DNA from: Draconibacterium orientale
Lineage (GTDB): Bacteria > Bacteroidota > Bacteroidia > Bacteroidales > Prolixibacteraceae
Direction of reading: 5' to 3'
Length of the DNA: 64,000 nt
Assembly (NCBI RefSeq): GCF_000626635.1
Contig: NZ_CP007451.1
Location: forward strand, 3,295,501 to 3,359,500
Shown: piece by piece, positions 26,078-35,444 of the stretch
Numbering within the stretch: position 1 is the stretch's first letter
Layout: each line of letters opens with the position of its first letter
Translations under genes and position numbers: made by a program
Notes under the pieces: generated by a model
The model's database searches: none
What the model was told of the DNA's origin: nothing
What the model saw: the letters and a program-made list of their open reading frames with translations, nothing else

Positions 26078-27628
26078 GTGAGTAGCGATTTAATAATTGA
26101 TGTAACTCCATCCGAAATTGTTATTGCCTTACAGGAAAAGAAGAAGCTTGTAGAATTATCAAGAGAAAGAAGCGGGGCAAAATTTGCTGTCGGAGATATT
26201 TACCTCGGCAAAGTGAAGAAAATTATGCCCAGTTTAAATGCTGCTTTTATCGATGTAGGCTACAGTAAAGATGCTTTTTTACATTACCTCGACATGGGGC
26301 CACAATTCGCCACGCTAAACAAGTTCCTGCGAATTGCCTCATCACGAAAAAACAAAATTTCTTCTATCTCACGGATTCATTCCGAACCCGACATTAACAA
26401 AGAAGGTAAAGTAAACGAGCTGCTAAAAGTTGGTCAGAAAATTTTGGTTCAGGTAGCAAAAGAACCAATTAATACAAAAGGCCCGCGGTTAACTTCCGAA
26501 ATCTCCATTGCAGGGAGGAATTTAGTTTTAATGCCGTTTAGCGACAAAATATCAGTGTCGCAAAAAATCAGGTCAACCGAGGAGAAAAACAGGTTGAAAA
26601 AACTGATCCAAAGCATTAAACCGCGAAAATACGGAGTAATAATCCGCACTGTAGCAGAAGGAAAAAAAGTAGCAGAACTCGACAAAGAGCTTCGACGTTT
26701 GGTTGAAAAGTGGGAAACCACCTTTCAAAAGCTTAACAGAGCACAAGCACCATCGCTGATAATCGGCGAGATTGACAGAACAACAGCCCTGTTGCGCGAT
26801 ATTTATCATCCCGACTTCAACAGCATTATTGTAAACGACCAATCGGTAGCGTCAGAAATTGCCGATTACATAGGTAGCATTCAGGCCGACAAAAGAAAGA
26901 TAGTTAAATACTACAAAGGACGTCAGCCAATTTTCGAACATTACGGCATCGATAAACAAATAAAAGCCTCGTTCGGAAAAACCGTATCATTTAAAGATGG
27001 TGCCTATTTAATCGTAGAACATACCGAAGCGTTTCATGTAATTGATGTAAACAGCGGGAATCGCGCAAGGGCCGGAAACGACCAGGAGAAAAATGCCCTG
27101 GAAGTGAACCTGGCTGCCTGCGACGAAATAGCAAGACAATTACGGTTGCGAGACATGGGAGGAATCATTGTTATTGATTTCATCGACATGCATGTCGCGG
27201 CCAATCGCCAGAAAGTGAACGATCACATGAAGGAGATTATGGCCGACGACCGGACCAAGCACAACATTCTTCCACTGAGTAAGTTTTGCCTGATGCAAAT
27301 TACCAGGCAAAGAGTGCGTCCGGAAGAAAAAGTGGAGACTGCCGAGAGCTGTCCTACTTGTAAAGGAAGTGGAAAAGTTGTGCCTACAGTGTTATTTGCC
27401 GACGATATCGACGGTAAAGTAAACTACGCGCTAAAGGAATTGAACAAGAAGAAACTGAATCTGAAAGTTCATCCTTATACAGCTGCTTATCTCACCAAAG
27501 GTTGGAAAAGCCGGCAAAACAAGTGGTTTTTCAAGTACCTGAAATGGGTAAGCGTTGAAGCTGTAAATTCATATTCCTATCTGGAATATCATTTTTTTGA
27601 TGAGAATGAAGAAGAAATTATTTTATAA
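26078..27628 (+). CDS. rng: Ribonuclease E/G family protein
   Basis: 516 residues from a GTG start. The S1-like RNA-binding region is LVELSRERSGAKFAVGDIYL followed by VKKIMPSLNAAFIDVGYSKD, with an insertion typical of Bacteroidota. The catalytic DNase-I-like part contains FHVIDVNSGN and GGIIVIDFIDM, whose acids bind Mg2+. The zinc-link CPTCKGSGKVV follows, then a C-terminal domain. It cleaves single-stranded RNA 5'-end dependently, maturing 16S rRNA and starting mRNA decay. Length fits RNase G rather than full RNase E. Preceded by hup and followed by its own terminator. Confidence 0.93.
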   Translation: MSSDLIIDVTPSEIVIALQEKKKLVELSRERSGAKFAVGDIYLGKVKKIMPSLNAAFIDVGYSKDAFLHYLDMGPQFATLNKFLRIASSRKNKISSISRIHSEPDINKEGKVNELLKVGQKILVQVAKEPINTKGPRLTSEISIAGRNLVLMPFSDKISVSQKIRSTEEKNRLKKLIQSIKPRKYGVIIRTVAEGKKVAELDKELRRLVEKWETTFQKLNRAQAPSLIIGEIDRTTALLRDIYHPDFNSIIVNDQSVASEIADYIGSIQADKRKIVKYYKGRQPIFEHYGIDKQIKASFGKTVSFKDGAYLIVEHTEAFHVIDVNSGNRARAGNDQEKNALEVNLAACDEIARQLRLRDMGGIIVIDFIDMHVAANRQKVNDHMKEIMADDRTKHNILPLSKFCLMQITRQRVRPEEKVETAESCPTCKGSGKVVPTVLFADDIDGKVNYALKELNKKKLNLKVHPYTAAYLTKGWKSRQNKWFFKYLKWVSVEAVNSYSYLEYHFFDENEEEIIL

Positions 27629-27632
27629 AAGG

Positions 27633-27667
27633 AAAGCCGTTCATTATTGAGCGGCTTTTTTTTATTT
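27633..27667 (+). terminator. Rho-independent terminator of rng
   Basis: AAAGCCGTTCA and TGAGCGGCTTT form a stem with one G-T pair, followed by a run of T. The T run merges into the TATTTTCGC element of the next gene. Confidence 0.85.
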
Positions 27668-27671
27668 TCGC
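27663..27671 (+). promoter_or_regulatory. Candidate -7 element for the LuxR-type gene
   Basis: TATTTTCGC, 28 bases before the ATG, overlapping the end of the rng terminator T-tract. Confidence 0.35.
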
Positions 27672-27690
27672 AGTAAGCAAAGTAATTCTC

Positions 27691-28785
27691 ATGGCGTTTA
27701 AAAAACTGGTCTATATCATTCTTTCTCTTTTTATTGCAGGTTCTTCCAGTGCGTTGGAAATAAAAGGTACGATCGATTTGTCGGAGCAGTGGCAGCCAAA
27801 GGTTTTTCTGGCCTTGCTAAATACACCCAATGATATCTTTGTAGCCTCGCCCGATTTTATTATTGCCGAAACCTTTATAAATCCCGATGGTAGTTTTGAA
27901 ATCAGTACGCAGTCGGTTCCCGACGACGATCGTTTTTACCGCCTGTATCTGGTGCAGGGCGATAATGCCTCGGTAGAATTCAGTGCCACTCAAAACAAAA
28001 ACTATTTTCACTTGCTGTTAAACCGGCAATCGGAAATTGTGCTGAGCGCCACAACCCGCAATAATTCTCTGGAAGTAACAGCCTTGAATGGAAGCGATGA
28101 TACAAAGGCAATTTTTGATTTTGATGAAAAGTTTCAGGAACAAAGCAGCGAGTTAAGTGGCCAGTTGCCAAAAGCGCAAAGTACTTTCCTGTCGCAGGAG
28201 CTGGAAAACTTAATTCATGCTGTGGTTGCCGAGGCTAACAATCCATACGTCGGGCTTTATGCCTTGTATCACATCGAAGATAAAGAGACCGATTTTCTGC
28301 GGAACAGCGATTTCTATTTCAACTTTCAAAAGCGCCTGGAAGATGAACTTCCGGTAACGCCTTACACCGAAGCTTATTCTGCATTGTTGGATGAATTGAT
28401 CGGTTTTCGTGAATTTGTTTGCGAAATGCCGGGTGTACAACCTAAGTGGAAAGATTGGATGATGATAATTGAAGCGGTAATTATTCTCGTTCTTCTTGTT
28501 ATTTTGATCGGTTTATTCCAACAATTAAAGAAAATGCGTAAGCGGGAAAACGATCCGGCAAACAATTTGAAACCGCTTTATGAAGGATTAACCTTAAAAC
28601 AGCAGGAAATTCTGAGCCTTTTAGCTGCCGGAAAGACCAATAAAGAAATTGCGCAGGAACTTTTCGTAGAACTGAGTACGGTAAAAACGCACATTAATAA
28701 CATTTACAGGCAGTTGGGTGTGTCAACCCGCAAAGATGCTGTCGGCTTTTTCAACGCCGTAAAAAAGCAATACCAGGGGGTCTAG
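27691..28785 (+). CDS. Membrane-anchored LuxR-type transcription factor
   Basis: 364 residues. A signal segment (VYIILSLFIAGSSSA) leads into a periplasmic region of about 230 residues with beta-rich start (IKGTIDLSEQWQPKVFLALL) reminiscent of DUF4369-type domains. A single membrane helix at about 255-277 (AVIILVLLVILIGLF) follows. The cytoplasmic end has a LuxR helix-turn-helix: LTLKQQEILSLLAAGKTNKE and LSTVKTHINNIYRQLGVSTR. The layout implies direct signalling from periplasm to DNA without phosphorelay. Signal and targets are unknown; dsbD lies downstream on the same strand and is a candidate. Confidence 0.85.
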   Translation: MAFKKLVYIILSLFIAGSSSALEIKGTIDLSEQWQPKVFLALLNTPNDIFVASPDFIIAETFINPDGSFEISTQSVPDDDRFYRLYLVQGDNASVEFSATQNKNYFHLLLNRQSEIVLSATTRNNSLEVTALNGSDDTKAIFDFDEKFQEQSSELSGQLPKAQSTFLSQELENLIHAVVAEANNPYVGLYALYHIEDKETDFLRNSDFYFNFQKRLEDELPVTPYTEAYSALLDELIGFREFVCEMPGVQPKWKDWMMIIEAVIILVLLVILIGLFQQLKKMRKRENDPANNLKPLYEGLTLKQQEILSLLAAGKTNKEIAQELFVELSTVKTHINNIYRQLGVSTRKDAVGFFNAVKKQYQGV

Positions 28786-28853
28786 ACCCTATTTCAAACC
28801 CCGACTATACTCTTTTTGTTAAACAGGTTGAGTCATTTTGTTGTTTTCCATCA

Positions 28854-28861
28854 TAAATTTG
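28854..28861 (+). promoter_or_regulatory. Candidate -7 element of dsbD
   Basis: TAAATTTG matches TAnnTTTG exactly, 105 bases before the preferred dsbD start. The spacing to a -33 TTTG is not ideal. Confidence 0.35.
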
Positions 28862-28958
28862 TGCTATTCGTAAAAACGCAGGAGTCGTGATAAGCGATTC
28901 GAACGTAAAACACAATTTAGAAAGTAAATCGAAGTTTATTTATAAAACCACAAAAAGA

Positions 28959-30887
28959 ATGAAACGCATACTGTTTAGTGTCTTTTTACTTACAACAGCT
29001 TTACTGGCCTCCTCGCAAATTGTTGAGCCGGTTAAATGGAACTTTTCGCAAAATAAAATTTCTGACAATGAGTTTGAACTGGTTTTTACTGCCATCATTG
29101 AAGAAGGTTGGCACATGTATTCAACCGATTTGCCGGAAGGTGGCCCGATTAAAACCAGCTTTTATTTCGAGAATGTAGAGAATGCTGAATTAGCAGGAGA
29201 GCCAACACCGAATAAAGAAGTTGTTGAAGAATTTGATAACTCCTTTCAGATGGATTTGCGGTGGTTTGAAGAAGAAGTAAGCTTTACGCAAAAAGTAAAA
29301 GTTACGGGAACAGGAACAGTAGTCGGTTACGTGGAGTTTATGAGTTGTGACGACGAAACCTGTACACCTCCGATGGAAGCAGAATTTTCGTTTGAATTAA
29401 CCGGAGGAGCACAACAAACTGCAGCTGCCGAAACCACGGACGATAGCAGTAACAGAAATTACTGGAGCATTTTCTTTCTGGCATTTTTAGGTGGTTTTGC
29501 AGCTTTGCTAACGCCATGCGTTTTCCCGATGATACCAATGACGGTAAGCTTTTTTACCAAACAAAGTAAAACCAAAGCCAAAGGAATCCGAAACGGAATT
29601 TGGTACGGAATATCAATCATACTTATATATGTAATTCTCGGAACAGTGGTAACGGCCGTATTTGGAGCTGAGAGTTTGAACAGTCTTTCTACCAACCCGT
29701 GGTTTAACCTGTTTTTCGCCTTGCTGCTTTTTGTATTTGCCTTCTCGTTTATGGGGGCGTTCGAAATTGTATTGCCCAGCAGCTGGGTAAATGCGGTGGA
29801 TAAAAAAGCCGACAAAGGTGGTTTACTGGGCATATTCTTTATGGCCTTTGCTTTGGCACTGGTTTCATTTTCGTGTACCGGACCAATTGTTGGAGCCCTA
29901 ATTGTTGAAGCTGCCAGAAGTGGTGGTTTGGCACCGGTTGTTGGAATGTTGGGGTTCTCGCTGGCACTGGCCATTCCTTTTGCCTTGTTTGCGGCTTTCC
30001 CGGGCTGGTTGAACTCACTGCCAAAATCAGGTGGTTGGTTAAATTCGGTGAAAGTAGTGTTGGGTTTCCTTGAGTTCGCTTTTGCGTTCAAATTCCTGTC
30101 GATTGCCGATATGGTTCTTGATTTACATATTTTGGAACGTGAGGTTTACATTGCCATTTGGATTGCCATTTTTATGGGACTGGCGCTGTACTTGTGGGGC
30201 AAAATAAAATTACCACACGATTCGCCAACTACACATTTGCCGGTTTCGCGCTTTGTGTTGGGAACCATGGTATTTGCCTTCGTAATTTATATGATTCCGG
30301 GATTGTGGGGCGCACCGGTGAAACTGATCAGTGGTTTTCCGCCGCCGGTTGATTATGCCGAATCGCCACTGGGTGTTGGACGCACACAACCTGCCGGAGC
30401 TGTTGCTACAGGACATTCATCGGGAACAATGGCATCGGGAATGCACATTGGCCCGCACGGAATTCCTTTGTTCGACGATTACGACAAAGCTTTGGCGCAT
30501 GCCCGCGAAACGGGAAAACCGTTACTGATTGATTTTACGGGAAAAGGTTGTACCAACTGCCGGAAAATGGAGGACAACGTATGGGTAAAACAGGAAGTAA
30601 AAAACAAGTTCCTGGAAGATTATGTGGTGGTATCGTTGTATGTTGATTTAAAAACAAAATTACCGGAAGAGGAACAATATGTTTCGGAAACAACCGGAAG
30701 AAAAGTGAGATCTGTAGGAAATAAATGGACGGATTTTCAGATATCGAGATTTCATCGAAATACGCAGCCCTATTACGTTATATTGGACGAAAACGAAAAT
30801 CAGATAGGAGAGGGATACAGTTATGATCCGGATCCGGAAGATTTTATTGAGTGGCTAAACGAAGGATTAACAAAATTCAAAAAATAA
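28959..30887 (+). CDS. dsbD: Thiol:disulfide interchange protein DsbD
   Basis: 642 residues from the ATG at 28959, chosen because it begins with a signal peptide (MKRILFSVFLLTTALLASSQ); an in-frame ATG at 28887 adds 24 implausible residues. Domains: N-terminal periplasmic DsbD-alpha part with MSCDDETCTPPME (Cys pair); a membrane core of eight or so helices starting FLAFLGGFAALLTPCVFPMI with Cys in TPC and in FSCTGPI; and a C-terminal thioredoxin-like domain with GKGCTNCRKMEDNVW. It carries electrons from cytoplasmic thioredoxin to periplasmic substrates. A lone copy of the alpha domain follows after 4 bp. Confidence 0.93.
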   Translation: MKRILFSVFLLTTALLASSQIVEPVKWNFSQNKISDNEFELVFTAIIEEGWHMYSTDLPEGGPIKTSFYFENVENAELAGEPTPNKEVVEEFDNSFQMDLRWFEEEVSFTQKVKVTGTGTVVGYVEFMSCDDETCTPPMEAEFSFELTGGAQQTAAAETTDDSSNRNYWSIFFLAFLGGFAALLTPCVFPMIPMTVSFFTKQSKTKAKGIRNGIWYGISIILIYVILGTVVTAVFGAESLNSLSTNPWFNLFFALLLFVFAFSFMGAFEIVLPSSWVNAVDKKADKGGLLGIFFMAFALALVSFSCTGPIVGALIVEAARSGGLAPVVGMLGFSLALAIPFALFAAFPGWLNSLPKSGGWLNSVKVVLGFLEFAFAFKFLSIADMVLDLHILEREVYIAIWIAIFMGLALYLWGKIKLPHDSPTTHLPVSRFVLGTMVFAFVIYMIPGLWGAPVKLISGFPPPVDYAESPLGVGRTQPAGAVATGHSSGTMASGMHIGPHGIPLFDDYDKALAHARETGKPLLIDFTGKGCTNCRKMEDNVWVKQEVKNKFLEDYVVVSLYVDLKTKLPEEEQYVSETTGRKVRSVGNKWTDFQISRFHRNTQPYYVILDENENQIGEGYSYDPDPEDFIEWLNEGLTKFKK

Positions 30888-30891
30888 ACAG

Positions 30892-31344
30892 ATGAAGAAG
30901 CTAATTTTCGCACTGGGATTTATTGCTATTGCAGCCTTTGCTCAGGCGCAAATGATAGTGCCTGTAAAATGGGACGTTGAAATTAAACCGTTAAAAGGTG
31001 GTAATCAGTATGAGATTGTTGCTACGGCAAAAATCGATATGGGTTTTAAACTCTATGGCGTAAACATGGAAGATGGCGGCCCGGTAAAAACCTCGTTTAA
31101 TTTCGAGACATTGGAGAACTGCAAGGATTTTGGAAAGGCTGTTGAAGTGACACCATCGCAAACCATGCACGACAAAATTTTTGATATGGAGGTAACTTAT
31201 TTTAAAGACAAGGCGGTTATTTCGCACAAAGTGTGGGTAACAGAAAAGCCTGCCAAGGTTGCCGGTTATATTCAATGGATGAGCTGTAACGACGAAATGT
31301 GCACGCCTCCAACCGATGAAGAATTTGAGTTTGTGATCGAGTAA
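30892..31344 (+). CDS. Stand-alone DsbD N-terminal-type domain protein
   Basis: 150 residues with a signal peptide (LIFALGFIAIAAFAQAQ). The mature protein parallels the first domain of the preceding DsbD: IVPVKWDVEI against IVEPVKWNFS, EDGGPVKTSFNFE against PEGGPIKTSFYFE, and WMSCNDEMCTPPTDEEFEF against FMSCDDETCTPPMEAEFSF. Both Cys are kept. It is probably a soluble periplasmic electron carrier or reductant acceptor for DsbD and looks like a tandem domain duplication. It is co-transcribed with dsbD (4-bp gap) and ends at a terminator. Confidence 0.88.
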   Translation: MKKLIFALGFIAIAAFAQAQMIVPVKWDVEIKPLKGGNQYEIVATAKIDMGFKLYGVNMEDGGPVKTSFNFETLENCKDFGKAVEVTPSQTMHDKIFDMEVTYFKDKAVISHKVWVTEKPAKVAGYIQWMSCNDEMCTPPTDEEFEFVIE

Positions 31345-31383
31345 TCGATCGCTATTCAGATAGTTAAAAGTAAAAACTGCACT

Positions 31384-31415
31384 AAAGCCGGGAGCGAAAG
31401 TTTCCGGCTTTTTTT
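31384..31415 (+). terminator. Terminator of the dsbD transcript
   Basis: AAAGCCGG and CCGGCTTT pair over a 12-base loop and run into seven T. Confidence 0.85.
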
Positions 31416-31925
31416 CTGAAAGTCACCTTGGTAAAAACAAAAAAGTTCACGCAGAGTAGATCACTAAGTTTTCGCAAAGCACGCAAAACAGATTCTATAC
31501 CTTTGCGCTTCTTCTTTTTCTTTGCGTGAAACAATATTGATGTCCTTTCATCCCTGTTGGTGATTCCCGGGAATCATGAATGTTCTATGGCGGACGTCAA
31601 TTTAAAACACTACCCCTTTGTCTGTTGACATTTCCCCTCACGAGGGGAAACAGCTGCGATGTTTAATCCGAAGGCTTCGATGTAATACTAGGAACTCCAT
31701 TAATGCGTGCTCCCCTCAGGAGGGAAGTTTTTTCTAAAAGTCCAATAACAATTTGACGCAAAATGTGGTTGAAAACCTATTGACTCACCTTGATTATGCC
31801 TTCAACACAATCGTCCCTTTATGCAAGAAGATAAGGAGTGAGGGAGATTCAGTTGAATATCGTTTTTCTTTCAGCCCTTTTGATAATTTCAGAACATATA
31901 AATATTTTTTTACGTCGGAGGGCTT
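31416..31925. other. Non-coding gap with several degenerate repeats
   Basis: No gene is supported here. It contains a palindrome-rich stretch near 31440-31535 (TTCGCAAAGCACGCAAAA facing TTTCTTTGCGTG) and a pair of near-complementary CCCCTC blocks at about 31630-31725 (CCCCTCACGAGGGG and CTCCCCTCAGGAGGGAAG). Both look like remnants of dispersed intergenic repeats. Confidence 0.5.
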
Positions 31926-32153
31926 AAACTAAAGTTTATGAACAGAAAGTTTGTCCCGACGGTGTTTAAACGAACTTTTAAGCCGCGAAAGTTCGTCCCG
32001 AAGCGTTTAAACTAAAGTTTAAGGCGTGAAATTTTGTCCCGGCAGTGCTTAAGCAAAAGTTTAAAGGTAAAACGGAAGCCCGAACGCGTTTAAACAAAAG
32101 TTTAAGGCCTCAACGGAAGGCCGGAGGCATTTAAACAAACTTTTAAGCCTCGG
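31926..32153. repeat. 21-bp array 2, alternating A/B half-units
   Basis: Eleven consecutive blocks of 20-21 bases alternate between an A type (AAACAAAAGTTTAAGGC...) and a B type (AAGTTCGTCCCGAAGCGTTT), a 41-42 bp composite. Palindromic GTTTAAAC or TTTAAAC falls at most B/A junctions. The B type drifts to ACGGAAGCCCG toward the right. Weaker related sequence extends a few tens of bases on both sides. It lies in the convergent gap between the dsbD operon and the M16 peptidase gene and does not encode a credible protein. Confidence 0.88.
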
Positions 32154-32379
32154 AAATGTTTTTTGCTTTAAACTTTCCGAAAATATATTTGGCAATTTTT
32201 TCCTTAAAAATTTAACTCACCTCTTTTCTGTCTTTCCCTTTGCAGCAGGAGACGATTGGCTTCAAAAAGTTAGGAGGAATTAGAAATTCTGATTGGATTA
32301 TTTTTTGAAATATGAGGGTGTCGTCCTTCCTTGGATGCAGGGAAGGAAAAGAGGATGGGTATATTTTTATTGTATGAGT
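32154..32379. other. AT-rich remainder of the 31.3-32.4 kb gap
   Basis: A 66-codon minus-strand frame exists at 32212-32412 but has no coding character. I see no RNA gene or promoter. Confidence 0.4.
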
Positions 32380-32420
32380 TGGCAATAAAAAAGTCCATGA
32401 TTTTAAAACCATGGACTTTC
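32380..32420 (-). terminator. Terminator of the M16 peptidase gene
   Basis: Read on the minus strand, AAAGTCCATG pairs with CATGGACTTT across a short AT loop and is followed by a T-rich tract. Confidence 0.8.
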
Positions 32421-32442
32421 TTCTATCGTTGATATGACTTAT

Positions 32443-35256
32443 TTATTCTGCTTTTTTCGGTAGAAATACCACATCTACAACATCGGCATCGGTATAAAAT
32501 GCTTTTGCGAATTCTTGAATTTGAGAAGTAGTTAAACCGTCTAAAATATCATCGAAATTTTCTGCGGCATCAGGATTAAAGCCGTGGTAATAGTCGTTAT
32601 AAAGCGCATTCATCCAGTAATTGTTGTGCTCTTTAGCTTGTGCACGGTCTTTTTTCATGTTCAATATAACCTTATCCAGATCTTCCTGCGTTGGGCCATC
32701 GGTAACAATTTTGTCAATCTCGCGGAAGATAATCGATTTCAGATGATCGGCTTTTTCCGGGTCGGTATCAAAATTGATTTGCAAGGTTTTGCGTTCGTAT
32801 GGGTATTGGTTCGATGATGATCCAACGCCAACTCCGTACGTACCTCCTTCTTTTTCACGTACTTCTTCGGTATAACGTAAACGAAGAATGGCATTTAGCA
32901 CTTCCAGCTCAACATTGCTTTGTGGAGTGTAAGCCATTTCTTTGCGAACTAGAATGTTAACTGTTCCTTTTTCGGTTTGTAAAGGCACCTCAATTTTCTT
33001 TTCGGTGGTTCCTTTTGGCATTCTTACTTTGTGGTCAACCCACTGCTCTTCGCCCGGAAGGTCTTTTAACGAACCGATGTATTTAACGGCCATTTCTTTT
33101 GCTACAGCCTCATCGATATTACCAACAATAAAGAAGGTGAAATCGCCCGCATCTTTAAAACGGTCGGTATAAAGTTGTTCCATTTGAGCAAAATCAATTT
33201 CATCGAACATGGATGCCGACATTAGTTTAGTGCGCTCGTTGTAGTTGGTTGCAATTAACGAAAGTGAGTCGCTCATAATCTTTTGTGGATTATTGGCCAT
33301 GTTTTGCAAGAATGCTACGTAGCGGCTTTTTAATGCTTCATAAGCTTCTTTATCGAAACGCGGATTGCTGAATTGCAGGTAAAGCAACTGCATCATTGTC
33401 TCAAAATCTTTTGGCGTACTGCTGCCGTTAAATCCTTCGGTAAGATCTCCCAGGCTGGTAGCTACTGCTGCCGTTTTCCCGGTTAATACTTTGCGTAAGG
33501 CAATGGCATCGAAATCGCCAACACCAAACGAACCAATAAACTGAGGAAGCATTGCGGCAGCCTGAAGATCGTTGGTACCCAGCAGTGAGTTTCCTCCCGG
33601 ACTGTAAGCACGCAGTGAAACTTCATCTTTTTCGTAATCGGCATGTTTAAACACCACGGTGGCATTATTGCTCAGTCTCCATTCTACGGCGTCAAGGTCT
33701 TCCAGTTTTTTTGTTGAAACAACTTCAGCTCCCGGCAATTCATCTTCAACCAGCGATGCAGCTTCAGCTGTATCTTCATACGGATCGATAGTTGAATTTT
33801 CAACCTCGGCCAAAATCGCAAAAGCTTCGTCCTGGGTAAGGTGTTTTACGTCGCTGTTTGGCCCCGTGATTACGATTACACGGTTTTTGTCAACGAACAT
33901 ATCGGTGGCCATCTTGTTTACATCGGCCAGCGTAATGGTTTCCAGAATTGCCTGCCCGAATTGCCAGTCGAATTCGGCATCGGTAACCGGTTCGCCTTCC
34001 AGAAAATAGTCTTGAATGCCTCGTACATATTGATCGTTACTGATTTTATCGCGTTGTTTATAGGCACTTTCCATTGAGGTAAGCAGGTTTACTTTGGCGC
34101 GGTTCAATTCGCCCTCGGTAAAACCATGGCGAACGATTCGTTGCGCTTCGGTGTAAATTGCTTTCAGGCCTTCGTCTTCTTTATTAGGGTTGGCTGTGGC
34201 CGAAATAAACGCTGCATCGTAACCTCTCACAAAACCTCCAACCTGAACACCTCCGGAAATAAAAGGAGGATTTCCTTTTTGTAGCAGTTCCGAAATACGT
34301 TCGCCGCTCATTTGATTCAGAAGAGTCTCGATATAATCTTCGCGCAGGTAACCAATGTTTTTGTCTTCGCGCGGAGTAGCTTTGTGTTTAATATAAATTG
34401 AAATGCTTGAGTTGGTAGCTTCTTCGTCGGTTGCCAAAACAAACTTTGTTTCATCGTGCTCCGGAATTTCAAATTGCGGACGTGGTTGCGGATTCTCAAC
34501 GGCAGGAATCTTCGAGAATAACTCTTTTACTTTTACTTCTACCTGGTCAACATCGATATCGCCAACAATGGCAATGGCCTGCAAATCGGTACGGTACCAG
34601 TCGTGGTAAAAACTGCGTAAAGTTTCGGGCTCGAAGTTTTTAATAATGTCCAAATCGCCAATTATATCGCGTTCGGCCCATTTCGATCCTTCAAAAACAA
34701 CAGGAAACCACTGGTTGCGCATTCTGAAACTTGCGTTGCGTCGTGTTCTCCACTCTTCGGAAATAACACCGCGTTCCAGGTCGATTTCTTCCTCGGTTAG
34801 CAACAGGTAGTTCGACCAGTCGTTAAGCACCAAAAGGCACGAGTCGATCAATCCTTCGCGGGTAGCAGGTACATCGCTCAGGTTATAAACCGTTTCGTTA
34901 AATGCCGTGTACGCGTTAATGTTACGACCAAAAGCCACGCCGTTTTTTTCCAGGTAATCCAGGAATCCTTTTCCCGGATAATGCTCGGTGCCGTTAAAGG
35001 CCATGTGCTCGAGAAAGTGCGCCAGGCCGTTTTGGTTGTCGTTTTCAAGCAGGGCACCTACATTTTGTATCATGTAAAAACTTACCCGTTCTTTTGGCTC
35101 CTGGTTGTGACGGATAAAATAGGTCATTCCGTTTTCCAGTTTCCCGGTTCTAATGGCGGGATCAACCGGAACTGCTTGTTTGAGCATGTCTTGTGCCGAC
35201 ACAAAAAATGGGGCAATTACTAAAAATGCCAGCATTGATAAAACAAATTTCTTCAT
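32443..35256 (-). CDS. Secreted M16-family zinc peptidase (pitrilysin-like, two-domain)
   Basis: 937 residues with a signal peptide ending near FFVSAQ. The first half has the inverse zinc motif in GLAHFLEHMAFNGTEHYPGK (HxxEH), and SEEWRTRRNASFRMRNQ holds the distal zinc-binding Glu region. The second half repeats the fold without the zinc motif, as expected for the clam-shell M16 family. Such periplasmic or surface enzymes degrade small peptides and unfolded fragments. It stands alone with its own terminator. Substrate unknown. Confidence 0.92.
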   Translation of the reverse strand: MKKFVLSMLAFLVIAPFFVSAQDMLKQAVPVDPAIRTGKLENGMTYFIRHNQEPKERVSFYMIQNVGALLENDNQNGLAHFLEHMAFNGTEHYPGKGFLDYLEKNGVAFGRNINAYTAFNETVYNLSDVPATREGLIDSCLLVLNDWSNYLLLTEEEIDLERGVISEEWRTRRNASFRMRNQWFPVVFEGSKWAERDIIGDLDIIKNFEPETLRSFYHDWYRTDLQAIAIVGDIDVDQVEVKVKELFSKIPAVENPQPRPQFEIPEHDETKFVLATDEEATNSSISIYIKHKATPREDKNIGYLREDYIETLLNQMSGERISELLQKGNPPFISGGVQVGGFVRGYDAAFISATANPNKEDEGLKAIYTEAQRIVRHGFTEGELNRAKVNLLTSMESAYKQRDKISNDQYVRGIQDYFLEGEPVTDAEFDWQFGQAILETITLADVNKMATDMFVDKNRVIVITGPNSDVKHLTQDEAFAILAEVENSTIDPYEDTAEAASLVEDELPGAEVVSTKKLEDLDAVEWRLSNNATVVFKHADYEKDEVSLRAYSPGGNSLLGTNDLQAAAMLPQFIGSFGVGDFDAIALRKVLTGKTAAVATSLGDLTEGFNGSSTPKDFETMMQLLYLQFSNPRFDKEAYEALKSRYVAFLQNMANNPQKIMSDSLSLIATNYNERTKLMSASMFDEIDFAQMEQLYTDRFKDAGDFTFFIVGNIDEAVAKEMAVKYIGSLKDLPGEEQWVDHKVRMPKGTTEKKIEVPLQTEKGTVNILVRKEMAYTPQSNVELEVLNAILRLRYTEEVREKEGGTYGVGVGSSSNQYPYERKTLQINFDTDPEKADHLKSIIFREIDKIVTDGPTQEDLDKVILNMKKDRAQAKEHNNYWMNALYNDYYHGFNPDAAENFDDILDGLTTSQIQEFAKAFYTDADVVDVVFLPKKAE

Positions 35257-35444
35257 ATTTTCTTTTTTGTAGTTCGTTGATGAACTGTGTTTGAATTTAA
35301 GTATTACTATGTGAGTATAGTATTAACAGCTGAAATTACAGAAAGGATGAAAATAGTAATTATTTTTTTGTTTTTGTACTTTTAGAGAATTGAAACGGAG
35401 AAGTTGATGAATGGATTGAACGCCGAATTTAAACCACAGCGAAA

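Noticed and set aside
32212-32412. 66-codon minus-strand frame in the 32 kb gap
   Set aside because: No start context, unusual composition, and it overlaps the M16 terminator hairpin.
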